From assembly GCA_035249465.1 (NCBI GenBank), contig DATFGL010000070.1:1-38018 (forward strand): a DNA stretch of 38,018 nt. The letters are read 5' to 3'. The position numbers were made by a program, and so were the translations under genes. The DNA comes from 66-474 sp035249465. Lineage in GTDB: Bacteria; Pseudomonadota; Gammaproteobacteria; Xanthomonadales; Rhodanobacteraceae. The notes beneath the pieces are model-generated. The model saw only the letters and a list, made by a program, of their open reading frames with translations, was not told where the DNA came from and searched no databases. Shown piece after piece: positions 30,205 through 37,623 of the stretch (position 1 is the stretch's first letter; every line of letters begins with the position of its first letter).

Positions 30205-31160
30205 GCGCCCTCCTTCACCAGTTCCACGAAAATCTGTTCCAGCGTGTCCTGGCGTGTGCTCAGGTCCTTGAAGCCGATACCCGCCGCGGCAAGATCTCGC
30301 AGCAGCGCGGTGATGCCGGTGCGTTCGCTCTGGGTGTCGTAGGTGTAAGTGATTTCGTCGCGTTTGCCGTTGAGTTCCAGCCCGTATGCGGACAACGCTT
30401 GCGGCAATCCGGAAAGCGGTTCGTGCAATTGCAGACGCAACTGCTTCTTGCCGAGCTTCTGCATCAGCGCGGCCTTTTCCTCGACGACGATCAATTCGCC
30501 CTTGTTGATCACGCCCACCCGATCGGCCATGTCCTCGGCCTCCTCGATGTAATGCGTAGTGAGAATGATCGTGACGCCCGATTCGCGCAGCCGCCGCACC
30601 ATCGCCCACATGTCGCGGCGCAGTTCCACGTCCACGCCCGCGGTCGGTTCGTCGAGGAACAGGACGGTCGGCTGGTGCGACAGGGCCTTGGCGATCATCA
30701 CGCGCCGCTTCATGCCGCCCGAGAGCATCAGGATCTTCGCGTCGCGCTTGTCCCACAACGACAGGTCCTTCAGCAACTGCTCGAGATAAGCGTCGTCCGG
30801 CGCCTTGCCGAACAGGCCACGGCTGAAGCGCACCGTATTCCACACCGTTTCGAAGGCATCGGTCTTCAACTCCTGCGGCACCAGTCCGATGATCGTACGG
30901 GTCTTGCGCCAATCGCGGATGATGTCGTGACCGTCAACCGTCACCGTGCCGCTGCCGGGATTGACGATGCCGCAGATGATGCTGATCAGCGTGGTCTTGC
31001 CCGCGCCGTTCGGGCCGAGCAGCGCGAAGATTTCGCCGCGCCGCACCGTGAGGTCGATGCCCTTCAGCGCCTTGAAGCCGCCTTCGTAGGTCTTGTCGAG
31101 ATCGCGTACCTCGATCACCGGATCGGTGGCCGCGTCACGCGCCGTGGAATCGGTTTGCAT
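30201..31160 (-). CDS. YadG-like ABC exporter ATP-binding protein
   Basis: This 319-residue cytoplasmic ATPase drives the adjacent YadH-like permease. It has Walker A GPNGAGKT (49-56), the ABC signature LSGGMKRRVMIAKAL, Walker B VLFLDEPTAGVD, and the switch His in ILTTHYIEEAE. The extra C-terminal 80 residues are typical of YadG and related ABC-2 exporter ATPases. The start is a choice between ATGs at 31160 and 31172, neither with a clear ribosome-binding site. The toxin gene lies 67 bp upstream on the same strand. Confidence 0.93.
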   Translation of the reverse strand: MQTDSTARDAATDPVIEVRDLDKTYEGGFKALKGIDLTVRRGEIFALLGPNGAGKTTLISIICGIVNPGSGTVTVDGHDIIRDWRKTRTIIGLVPQELKTDAFETVWNTVRFSRGLFGKAPDDAYLEQLLKDLSLWDKRDAKILMLSGGMKRRVMIAKALSHQPTVLFLDEPTAGVDVELRRDMWAMVRRLRESGVTIILTTHYIEEAEDMADRVGVINKGELIVVEEKAALMQKLGKKQLRLQLHEPLSGLPQALSAYGLELNGKRDEITYTYDTQSERTGITALLRDLAAAGIGFKDLSTRQDTLEQIFVELVKEGA

Positions 31161-31227
31161 AGCTGCGACCATAAGATGAAGGGTATCCGGATTTCGCTGG
31201 AGGCCCGGCCGACCGGCGCGAAGGCGT

Positions 31228-31527
31228 TCAGTGATAGTCGTCTTCGCGCTGGTGACGCACCGCAAGGATGGTGACCATACGATCGTCTCCGATCTCGTAC
31301 AGGGCCACGCAGCCTGACGCACCGAATGAAACCAGCAGATCGCGCAAGAACGGGTTATCCGGGTCGGCCTTGCGACATGTGAAAGGAAACAGCTGGACCA
31401 GTTCAATCGCTTTGTCGATGGCGACCAACGCACGTTCGGCCGCAGTGATGTCCCGCTCCAGCGGAAAACCGTACAGCCGCTTCACGTCGTCGCGGGCCGC
31501 CCGCGTGTAGCGGACGCGCCAGCTCAC
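31228..31527 (-). CDS. ParE/RelE-superfamily toxin
   Basis: The 99-residue protein has the ParE-type fold: VRYTRAARDDVKRLYGF at the start, a helix with AIELVQLFPFTCRKA, then the strands LLVSFGASGCVALYEI and RMVTILAVRHQREDDYH. ParE members block DNA gyrase; RelE members cut mRNA on ribosomes. The lack of clear RelE catalytic residues and the helix pattern favour ParE, but this is not certain. The GTG at 31527 overlaps the antitoxin stop (GTGA), the usual order of antitoxin then toxin. It is intact and probably functional. Confidence 0.87.
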   Translation of the reverse strand: MSWRVRYTRAARDDVKRLYGFPLERDITAAERALVAIDKAIELVQLFPFTCRKADPDNPFLRDLLVSFGASGCVALYEIGDDRMVTILAVRHQREDDYH

Positions 31528-31784
31528 GTCCTGGCCTTGACCAGCATGGTTCGCAACTCGTCGTGCACTGCATCCGCCTCGTAATACTCACCCGTCCGCC
31601 GCGCCTCGTCACGCGAAGCGAGCCCCTTGGCGATGAATTCCGTCTGCATCCGGCGGCGGTCCACCTGGTCGCGCAATGATTGCTCCATGAAACTGGACAG
31701 ACTCTCGCCCTTGCGTAGCACGGCCTCAGCCGCTTGGCGCAGTTCGGGATCAACGCGCAGCGACGGCGGGGTTGCGGATTTCAC
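31524..31784 (-). CDS. ParD-like / YlcI-YnfO-type antitoxin
   Basis: The 86-residue antitoxin starts at the GTG at 31784, which has GAGG seven nt upstream. The N-terminal part, SLRVDPELRQAAEAVLRKG then SLSSFMEQSLRDQV, looks like a ribbon-helix-helix DNA-binding domain, and the helical charged C-terminus (YYEADAVHDELRTML) should wrap the toxin. It overlaps the toxin gene by 4 nt. A palindrome lies upstream (31801-31817), where such antitoxins bind to repress their own promoter. Confidence 0.83.
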   Translation of the reverse strand: MKSATPPSLRVDPELRQAAEAVLRKGESLSSFMEQSLRDQVDRRRMQTEFIAKGLASRDEARRTGEYYEADAVHDELRTMLVKART

Positions 31785-31800
31785 GGCAGTACCTCGTGCG

Positions 31801-31817
31801 TTGCATTTGCGATGCAA
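31801..31817. promoter_or_regulatory. Probable operator of the toxin-antitoxin genes
   Basis: TTGCAT-TTGCG-ATGCAA has perfect 6 bp arms and ends 17 bp upstream of the antitoxin start. Position and symmetry match autoregulatory sites of ribbon-helix-helix antitoxins. The promoter elements around it are not clear. Confidence 0.5.
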
Positions 31818-31928
31818 AGGGTAGCGCGGCCCGGAACCCGCGCCGGAATCTGGACGTCAAAAGTGGACCGACGGGTATTGTATTTGTGCGTTCCGCCATG
31901 ACACAAGCCGCCGGCGCTGCCGCACCAT

Positions 31929-33245
31929 TCAGTGTGCATTGCTTCGCGAATAAACGCGGCCGTTCTTCACCACGAAATCGATCTTCGTGGTGTTGCGGAT
32001 GTCATGCGAGGGATCGGCGCCCAACACGACGAGGTCGGCCAACTTGCCGGGCGTGACCGTGCCGCGTTGCGCGGACTGGCCAAGCGCCGCGGCACCGGTT
32101 TCGGTCGCGGCTTCGATGGCTTGCAGCGGTGTGAAACCGGCGTGCTCGACCAGCAGTGCCATCTCCCGGTGTACCGAAGGCATTTGATCGAGGTCCGGTC
32201 CGTCCTTGCCGCCCGGGAAGCCCGCACTGTCGGTGCCCGCATCGACCAGCACGCCGCGCTGGTGCGCAAGCCGTGTCACCGCATAGCTCCACGGCACGAT
32301 GCCCGCGCCGACGTGTTGCGGATGGTGTCCCGCCTCGTTCCTGAACACCAGCAAGGTCGCGTCGAGAATCGTGCCGCGTTTTTTCATCGCATCGAACAAC
32401 GCGAGGATTTGCGGCGCGTCCGGCTTGATGTGTTCGAAATCCCCCAGCGCGCGCATCTTGTAATCGTCCGGCACATCGGGTGCCGCTTCCCATACCAGGT
32501 ACGGGCTGTGCGAGATGGTGTCGGCGCCGGCATCCACGGCATCGCTCGGCCTGGCCGGGAAGATCGTCGCATGCGTCCAGACCCGCAATCCCTGCCGGTG
32601 CGCTTCCGTGGTGATCGCCTTGACCAGCGCGGCGGGCAGGTTGGCGTACAACTTGATGCCGGTGGCGCCGGTGCCCTTCGCTTCCGCGACCGCCAGTGCG
32701 ATGTCGGTCTTCGCGGTGATCGCCTGTGCCCAGGGCGCAAAGCCCAAAGGCTCCCCCTTGGAAGCATCCTGCACGCGAGGATCTTCCTTGAAGAAACTCG
32801 GCCCCGCCATCAACGCGGCATAGAAGATGTCCGGCGAAGCAGACGCATCCGAGTTCGCTTGCCGGGCAAGGAATTGGAGTTGGCGGTCGTCGCCGGCCAT
32901 GTCGCGGATGCCCGTGACACCTCCCATCAGCAACGCGTGCAGGAAGATCTGGAAATGCGCGATGTCGGGTTCGGCGTCGGTGATGTGCACGTGCGCGTCG
33001 ATCAGGCCCGGAATCACGTACTTGCCGCCCAGATCGCGCACGTCCGCGCCTTTCGGCGCGGACCGGCTGCCGCCCGGATACACCGCCGCGATGCGCTTGT
33101 CCTCGATCTCGATGGTCATGTCGCGTTGCACGGCGGCTCCCGTCCCGTCGATCAGGCCGACATGGGTCAACAGCAGCGGTTTCGGCGCGGCAGCCAGAGC
33201 CGGCAGCGCGAACAGGCACAACAACAGCGGCAGAATGCGTTTCAC
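31929..33245 (-). CDS. Secreted metal-dependent amidohydrolase
   Basis: This 438-residue protein has a signal peptide (about 1-19) and the amidohydrolase (COG1228-type) layout. The metal site is IDAHVHITD with His85 and His87, the bridging Lys is in GIKLYANL (Lys198), further ligands are His225 (WTHAT) and His246 (TISHS), and Asp339 (DAGTDS). The C-terminal strands (KLADLVVLGADP) complete the small beta domain. All five expected metal or catalytic residues are present, so it should be active, probably in the periplasm on a cyclic amide, dipeptide or similar compound. The start is a GTG at 33245. The gene is divergent from the SRPBCC-ArsR pair. Confidence 0.9.
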   Translation of the reverse strand: MKRILPLLLCLFALPALAAAPKPLLLTHVGLIDGTGAAVQRDMTIEIEDKRIAAVYPGGSRSAPKGADVRDLGGKYVIPGLIDAHVHITDAEPDIAHFQIFLHALLMGGVTGIRDMAGDDRQLQFLARQANSDASASPDIFYAALMAGPSFFKEDPRVQDASKGEPLGFAPWAQAITAKTDIALAVAEAKGTGATGIKLYANLPAALVKAITTEAHRQGLRVWTHATIFPARPSDAVDAGADTISHSPYLVWEAAPDVPDDYKMRALGDFEHIKPDAPQILALFDAMKKRGTILDATLLVFRNEAGHHPQHVGAGIVPWSYAVTRLAHQRGVLVDAGTDSAGFPGGKDGPDLDQMPSVHREMALLVEHAGFTPLQAIEAATETGAAALGQSAQRGTVTPGKLADLVVLGADPSHDIRNTTKIDFVVKNGRVYSRSNAH

Positions 33246-33321
33246 GGCGCGGCCCCCGAATGATCCGCCAAGGATAAACGGAACGCGGCTCGGCCTGCGT
33301 CAGGTTTTGGCAATCTTGCGG

Positions 33322-33350
33322 TTGCGCATTTTCAATGATCGTCATAACAT
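33322..33350 (+). promoter_or_regulatory. Promoter of the SRPBCC-ArsR pair
   Basis: TTGCGC (33322-33327), a 17 bp spacer and TAACAT (33345-33350) form a moderate sigma-70-like promoter for the plus strand. Its -10 overlaps the left arm of the ArsR-type operator palindrome, so binding there would block it. Confidence 0.45.
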
Positions 33351-33369
33351 GCAACTTTCTGGTTGCATG
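33348..33369. promoter_or_regulatory. Likely ArsR-family operator
   Basis: CATGCAAC-TTTCTG-GTTGCATG is a perfect inverted repeat with 8 bp arms, 26 bp upstream of the SRPBCC start. It is placed to let the encoded ArsR-type repressor control its own operon. The link to that protein is inferred from position. Confidence 0.65.
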
Positions 33370-33394
33370 TACCGTCGCCGCAGTGGAGACCGCC

Positions 33395-33886
33395 ATGAAC
33401 GCGAACACCGACCGCATCGAAAAACAAGTCCTGCTGAAGGCCCCGCGCGAACGCGTGTGGCGCGCGCTCAGCGAAGCGGAGCAGTTCGGCCCCTGGTTCG
33501 GTGTCCGCTTCGACGGCCCGTTCGTGGAGGGCAAGCGGCTGACCGGCAAGATCACGCCCACCCAGGTCGATGCAGAAGTCGCCGCGATGCAAACGCCCTA
33601 CGAGGGCACGCCGTTCGAATGGCTGGTCGACACGATCGAACCGATGCGGCGCCTCGCATTTCGTTGGCACCCGTTCGGCATCGACAAGACCATCGACTAC
33701 TCGAGCGAACCGATGACGCTTATCGTTTTCGAACTGCACGACGCATCTGAAGGCATCCTGCTGACCGTCACCGAATCGGGATTCGACAAGCTGCCGCCGG
33801 TGCGCCGCGCGAAGGCGTTCGCGGCCAACGAAGGCGGCTGGACACACCAGATGGAACTGATCCGGAAATACCTCGCCCTGCACTGA
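33395..33886 (+). CDS. SRPBCC / AHSA1-like protein
   Basis: The 163-residue protein belongs to the START-like SRPBCC superfamily, AHSA1 group. It shows KQVLLKAPRERVWRALSEAE, GPWFGVRFDGPFVEG, and a C-terminal WTHQMELIRKYL helix. The fold is a deep hydrophobic ligand-binding cavity. Pairs of this type with ArsR regulators are common in Proteobacteria, but ligands are mostly unknown. The start at 33395 has GGAG six nt upstream; a longer ORF upstream spans the operator and is not real. Confidence 0.88.
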   Translation: MNANTDRIEKQVLLKAPRERVWRALSEAEQFGPWFGVRFDGPFVEGKRLTGKITPTQVDAEVAAMQTPYEGTPFEWLVDTIEPMRRLAFRWHPFGIDKTIDYSSEPMTLIVFELHDASEGILLTVTESGFDKLPPVRRAKAFAANEGGWTHQMELIRKYLALH

Positions 33887-33896
33887 CGCCGAAGCG

Positions 33897-34235
33897 ATGC
33901 GCAAGCCCCCGACACGCACCACCCTGCAGAAGACCGCGCCGGTGTTCGCCGCGCTGGGCGAGCCGACCCGGTTGCGCCTGATCGCCGCGCTGTGCGCCGG
34001 GGGCGCGTTGTCGATCGCGCAACTCACTGCGGGCACCGCGATCAGCCGTCAGGCCGTCACCAAGCATCTGGAGGTACTGGCGGACGCCGGTCTGTTGCGC
34101 GACGTCAGGCAGGGACGTGAACGCCTGTGGGAATTCGAACCCGCGCGTCTCGACGAGGCACGACGGTCGCTGGAAGTGATCGCCAGGCAATGGGATCGAG
34201 CGCTGCAGCGGCTGAAAGCCTTCGTGGAACGATGA
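33897..34235 (+). CDS. ArsR-family transcriptional regulator
   Basis: The 112-residue winged-helix protein has the ArsR pattern: FAALGEPTRLRLIAALC, then a helix-turn-helix in LSIAQLTAGTAISRQAVTKH, and wing RQGRERLWEFEPA. No metal-binding Cys pair (CxC) is seen, so it probably senses something other than a thiophilic metal, or responds through the partner. It lies 10 bp after the SRPBCC gene. It likely represses this operon through the palindrome at 33348-33369. Confidence 0.93.
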   Translation: MRKPPTRTTLQKTAPVFAALGEPTRLRLIAALCAGGALSIAQLTAGTAISRQAVTKHLEVLADAGLLRDVRQGRERLWEFEPARLDEARRSLEVIARQWDRALQRLKAFVER

Positions 34236-34251
34236 ATCGGAAAGCTCTCGG

Positions 34252-34357
34252 ATTTTGTTCGTCGTCCCGGAATCGCGAAGCGATATATCGGGGACCCAGC
34301 GTCTTTTCTCACGAGAAAGACACCGGGTTCCGGCTTGCGCCGGAATGACGAAAAGAA
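34252..34357. repeat. Dispersed intergenic repeat, copy 1
   Basis: This stretch begins TTTTGTTCGTCGTCCCGG, has GGGACCCAGCGTCTTT in the middle and ends GGCTTGCGCCGGAATGACG. It matches, in inverted orientation, the copy at 35975-36089, and its start matches the partial copy at 36832-36888. Such sequences are frequent intergenic repeats in Rhodanobacteraceae and relatives (general knowledge). Its outer ends are complementary and can form a long hairpin. Confidence 0.8.
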
Positions 34358-34369
34358 GAGCGACCGCCG

Positions 34370-34636
34370 TTAGCGCAACTGGCTGTCCTTGCTGCCGCGC
34401 CGGTTGTAGCCGCTGAAGGTCGATTCCTCGCGGTCGTGTTCGGCCTGGCACGCAACGCACAGGCGTACGCCCGGTACCGCCTTGCGCCGCGCCTCGGGGA
34501 TGGGTGCGTCGCATTCCTCGCAGCGGCTCAGGCCGGGACCCTTGCGTTGCCTGCTGCGCGCACGCGCCACTGCGTCGGCGACCGTCGCGTCGATCTGGTC
34601 CTGAACCGCATCGTCGTTGACGAAACCTTTGGCCAT
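34370..34636 (-). CDS. DksA/TraR-type zinc-finger protein
   Basis: The 88-residue protein has a C4 zinc finger of the DksA/TraR class: Cys39 and Cys42 in SRCEECDAPIPEARRKAVPG, Cys60 and Cys63 in LCVACQAEHD. An N-terminal helix with alternating Asp/Ala (DAVQDQIDATVADAVAR) fits the coiled-coil tip, but it is much shorter than in DksA, as in the YbiI-like group. It probably touches RNA polymerase, with unknown effect. It is divergent from the GST gene at 34780. Confidence 0.9.
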   Translation of the reverse strand: MAKGFVNDDAVQDQIDATVADAVARARSRQRKGPGLSRCEECDAPIPEARRKAVPGVRLCVACQAEHDREESTFSGYNRRGSKDSQLR

Positions 34637-34779
34637 GCACGCAAACTATGGCCACTGGACCCACGATGCAAGCCCGCGGCGGCAGAGCGTCCGGCCATGC
34701 CTGCACCATTGCGACCGCCGGGATGTCGATTGGCGGCGGCTTCGTCCGTCGCAAGCGGAAACCCCGCACCGGAGGCAAA

Positions 34780-35433
34780 ATGCAACTCTACGGCCACCCT
34801 TTCTCGTCCTACACCCAAAAGGCCCTGATCGCACTGTACGAAAACGGCACGCCTTTCGAATTCCTGAACCTGTCGCCGGACAACCCCGACGTTTACGCCG
34901 ATTTCGCACGGCGTTGGCCGATCCGGAAATTTCCGCTGCTGGCGGACGGCGACCGCCAGGTGGTGGAGGCCACCAGCATCATCGAATACCTCGACGTCCA
35001 CCACCCCGGTCCCGTCCGGCTGCTCCCGTCCGATGCCGACGAGGCCGTGGACGTGCGCATGCTGGACCGCTTCTTCGACAACTACATCAACGGGCCGCAG
35101 CAGCGGATCGTGCTCGATCGGTTGCGCGCAGAGGGCGACCGCGATCCTTACGGCGTCGCCGAAGCGCGCCACATGTCCGACACCGCCTATGCGTGGCTGG
35201 ATCAATACATGGCCGGCCGCGAATGGGCCGTGGGCGACACTTTCAGCCTCACCGACTGCGCCGCCGCACCGGCGTTGTTTTACGCGGACTGGACACACCG
35301 CATCGGCGAGCAGTTCGCGAACGTGCACGCCTATCGCGCCCGCCTGCTGAAACGCCCCTCGTTCGCACGCTGCGTGGAAGGCGGCCGTCCGTACCGCTCG
35401 CTGTTCCCGTTGGGTGCGCCGGATCGCGACTGA
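34780..35433 (+). CDS. Glutathione S-transferase family protein
   Basis: This 217-residue GST has a thioredoxin-like N-terminal domain (MQLYGHPFSSYTQKALIAL, then FPLLADGDRQVVEATSIIEY with the glutathione-binding ES/TS region) and an all-helical C-terminal domain with TLTDC-like SLTDCAAAPALFYAD. It joins glutathione to electrophiles or reduces them; the class is not clear. The ATG at 34780 has an excellent GGAGG site. The gene lies between the inverted copies of the dispersed repeat. Confidence 0.9.
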   Translation: MQLYGHPFSSYTQKALIALYENGTPFEFLNLSPDNPDVYADFARRWPIRKFPLLADGDRQVVEATSIIEYLDVHHPGPVRLLPSDADEAVDVRMLDRFFDNYINGPQQRIVLDRLRAEGDRDPYGVAEARHMSDTAYAWLDQYMAGREWAVGDTFSLTDCAAAPALFYADWTHRIGEQFANVHAYRARLLKRPSFARCVEGGRPYRSLFPLGAPDRD

Positions 35434-35489
35434 ACGACAAAGCGGGCACAATCGTGGCAACACGACCCATCGAACACGGGAAACCGGCC

Positions 35490-35936
35490 ATGGCAGACAA
35501 GAAAACCCCCAAGGCAAGCAAGGCACCCACGGGATTCTCCGCCGACGAACGCGCCGCGATGAAAGAGCGCGTGCGCGAATTGAAAAACGCCAAGCGCGGC
35601 GCTGACGGTGAGAAGGAAGTGCTGGCGGCCATCGCCAAGGTGCCGGAATCCGAACGCAAGCTGTGCGCGCTGCTCCACAAGGTCATCCGGGATGCCGCGC
35701 CGGGCCTCCTGCCGAAAACCTGGTACGGCATGCCCGCCTACGCCAACGCCGACGAGAAAGTCGTCGTTTTCTTCAAGCCCGCGTCCAAGTTCAAGGATCG
35801 CTACCTCACCCTCGGTTTCAACGACGCCGCCAAGCTTGACGACGGCGCAATGTGGGCGACGTCTTTCGCGTTGATGAAGCTGACCACGACGGAAGAAAAG
35901 CGCATCCGCGAGCTGGTGGCAAAAGCAGCTGGCTAG
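35490..35936 (+). CDS. DUF1801 (YdhG-like) protein
   Basis: The 148-residue protein has a charged Lys/Ala-rich N-terminus (1-55) followed by a DUF1801 domain: LLHKVIRDAAPGLLPKTWY, GMPAYANADEKVVVFFKP, and a C-terminal LTTTEEKRIRELVAKAA helix. DUF1801 proteins have a frataxin-like or YdhG fold; the function is not settled. The start at 35490 lies 56 bp after the GST stop, and the two may share a transcript. Confidence 0.88.
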   Translation: MADKKTPKASKAPTGFSADERAAMKERVRELKNAKRGADGEKEVLAAIAKVPESERKLCALLHKVIRDAAPGLLPKTWYGMPAYANADEKVVVFFKPASKFKDRYLTLGFNDAAKLDDGAMWATSFALMKLTTTEEKRIRELVAKAAG

Positions 35937-35974
35937 GAACCTGCACTCCACTCTCGTCTCCCCGGCAAAAATGT

Positions 35975-36089
35975 TTTCTCGTCATCCCGGCGCAAGCCGG
36001 GATCCAGCGTCTTTGATGCCGTACCTCGATGAGCGAAGGCACTGGGTCCCGGATATCGCTACGCGAGTCCGGAACGACGAACAAAAAAA
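35975..36089. repeat. Dispersed intergenic repeat, copy 2 (inverted)
   Basis: Begins CTCGTCATCCCGGCGCAAGC, includes the hairpin CCCGGC-GCAA-GCCGGG (35986-36001), carries GATCCAGCGTCTTTGATG and ends GAGTCCGGAACGACGAACAAA. It is the reverse complement of the family seen at 34252-34357. It lies 38 bp after the DUF1801 stop and just before the convergent GST stop. Confidence 0.85.
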
Positions 36090-36119
36090 CAAGCCTTCCC
36101 TGGCGCTTGCGGGAACTCC

Positions 36120-36776
36120 TCACCCTCCAGGGGAGGCTGCAGCGTTGAAAACCGCCAACTGCGCGTCGAAAGCGCGCTGGTATGCCGGCCGGGCTTCGCC
36201 GCGGGCGACATAGGCCGAGAGGTTCGGATATTCGTCCAGAATGCCGGATGGCTTCAGCCGTAGCAGCGCGTGCACCATCATCAGGTCGCCGGCGCTGAAC
36301 GCGCCGTCGAGCCAGCCGGCATCGCCCAAGCGATCGGAAAGCTGTTGCAGCCGGTTGCGGATGCGATCCTTGACGAGCGCCAGGCGTTCCGCGGCCCAAG
36401 GCTTGTCGCCCTCCAGGATCTTGGCGGTCACGAGTTCGAGGATCGGCGGTTCCACCGTGTTGAGCGCGGCGAACATCCATGCGACCGCACGCGCCCGCGC
36501 ATTTGCATCGTCCGGCAACAAGCCGGCATGGCGCTCCGCAAGGTACAACACGATCGCGCCCGACTCGAACAGGACAAGATCGCCTTCCTCGTAGGTCGGA
36601 ATCTGCCCGAAGGGATGAAGCGCAAGATGCGCGGGTTCCTTCATCGCACTGAACGAAACCAGGCGGACCTCGTAAGGCTGGCCCACTTCTTCCAGCGCCC
36701 AGCGCACACGCATGTCACGCGCCAGCCCCTTGCCGCGGTCGGGCGATCGTTCAAACGCCGTGATGGTGGGGTTCAT
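36120..36776 (-). CDS. Glutathione S-transferase family protein, second
   Basis: The 218-residue GST has an N-terminal thioredoxin fold with RWALEEVGQPYEVRLVSF, a HPFGQIPTYEEGDLVLFES segment that binds glutathione (cis-Pro and ES), and a C-terminal helical domain with GDLMMVHALLRL. The arrangement resembles YfcG/beta-like GSTs. It differs clearly from the GST at 34780 and is not a recent copy. The ATG is at 36776. A partial repeat lies between it and the YCII gene. Confidence 0.9.
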   Translation of the reverse strand: MNPTITAFERSPDRGKGLARDMRVRWALEEVGQPYEVRLVSFSAMKEPAHLALHPFGQIPTYEEGDLVLFESGAIVLYLAERHAGLLPDDANARARAVAWMFAALNTVEPPILELVTAKILEGDKPWAAERLALVKDRIRNRLQQLSDRLGDAGWLDGAFSAGDLMMVHALLRLKPSGILDEYPNLSAYVARGEARPAYQRAFDAQLAVFNAAASPGG

Positions 36777-36831
36777 TGGAAGGCTCCGATTGCATCGTTC
36801 TGCCGAGAGTTCGCGAACCTCTGCATATCCT

Positions 36832-36888
36832 TTTGTTCGTCATCCCGGCGCAGGCAGGGCCCGGCGACTTTCGCGCAGCACGAAAATC
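36832..36888. repeat. Dispersed intergenic repeat, partial copy 3
   Basis: Starts TTTGTTCGTCATCCCGGCGC in the same orientation as copy 1, then diverges after GGCAGGGCCCGGCGACTTTC. It reaches the YCII stop codon at 36887. It looks like a truncated copy. Confidence 0.65.
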
Positions 36889-37249
36889 AACGCGCCGGCT
36901 CGCACGCCGGGTCGATCTGCCGCAGCTCGCACTCCACTTCCCATTCATCGCCGTGCACGTCGAGGAAGCGCTTGGTGAGTTGCAGCGCGTGCTCCATCGA
37001 ATCGGCTTTCAGCAGCGCGTAACCGCCGATCGCTTCTTTCGATTCGGTGAACGGGCCATCCGAAACGGTCTGCTTGCCGTACGACAACCGCACCCGCTTG
37101 CCTTGGGACGTCGGGCACAGACCCGCGGTGTCGAGCAAGGTGCCGTCCGCAGTCATCTCCGTGATCAATTGGCCCATGTCGGCCATCAGCTTCTCGCTCG
37201 GCTTCTGGCCGGTGTTCTCCTTGACTCGCACAAGGGAAAGAAATCGCAT
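36887..37249 (-). CDS. YCII-domain protein
   Basis: This 120-residue protein has a YCII-related fold: MRFLSLVRVKENTGQKPSEK at the start, TADGTLLDTAGLCPTS, a VSDGPFTESKEAIGGYALL motif, and the C-terminal DSMEHALQLTKRF with DEWEVECELRQI. The DGPFTESKE segment is the usual mark of the group. Such genes often sit beside ECF sigma factor genes; none is visible here. The ATG at 37249 has AGGAG eight nt upstream. Confidence 0.9.
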   Translation of the reverse strand: MRFLSLVRVKENTGQKPSEKLMADMGQLITEMTADGTLLDTAGLCPTSQGKRVRLSYGKQTVSDGPFTESKEAIGGYALLKADSMEHALQLTKRFLDVHGDEWEVECELRQIDPACEPAR

Positions 37250-37394
37250 CGTCGCATCTCCTCGTGAATGGGCGGCGCCGCATTGCGCTCCTGACTTGCG
37301 ACGAACGGGGGATCGCGGAATCGACATACGCTGCGCTTTCGCATCGCATGAGACAGCAGGCCCTCATTTTGCGGGAACCGGTCGGGGTGAAATC

Positions 37395-37613
37395 ATGGCC
37401 AGATACTGCAAGACGTGCGTCGGCGCGATCTGCGACCACTGCAGGTGGTACGACTTCAGGGGTGACGAAACGGGTTGCTACACAGGGGATGGCTACTGCC
37501 GGTTCTGGCGCGAACCGCGCGATCCCCTCGACGGATGCGAGCACTACGAATGCGCCACGCTCAGGGAAGGCGATCCGGTTTTCGACAACCCGGCTGGTCG
37601 GCATCAGCCATGA
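37395..37613 (+). CDS. Small Cys-rich protein, probably zinc-binding
   Basis: The 72-residue protein has eight Cys in its first 53 residues: Cys5, Cys8, Cys13, Cys16, Cys28, Cys35, Cys48 and Cys53. The four CxxC/CxC-like spacings and aromatic residues (WYDF, RFW) suggest one or two bound zinc ions. No family name comes to mind. The ATG at 37395 is chosen because it precedes the first Cys pair and a longer frame runs over the divergent YCII gene. The start of the next gene follows 10 bp after its stop. Confidence 0.65.
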   Translation: MARYCKTCVGAICDHCRWYDFRGDETGCYTGDGYCRFWREPRDPLDGCEHYECATLREGDPVFDNPAGRHQP

Positions 37614-37623
37614 GCCGACCGAA

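Noticed and set aside
31932..33263. Plus-strand ORF (443 codons) opposite the amidohydrolase
   Set aside because: Antisense to a gene with all five metal or catalytic residues, and without a ribosome-binding site or recognisable domain.
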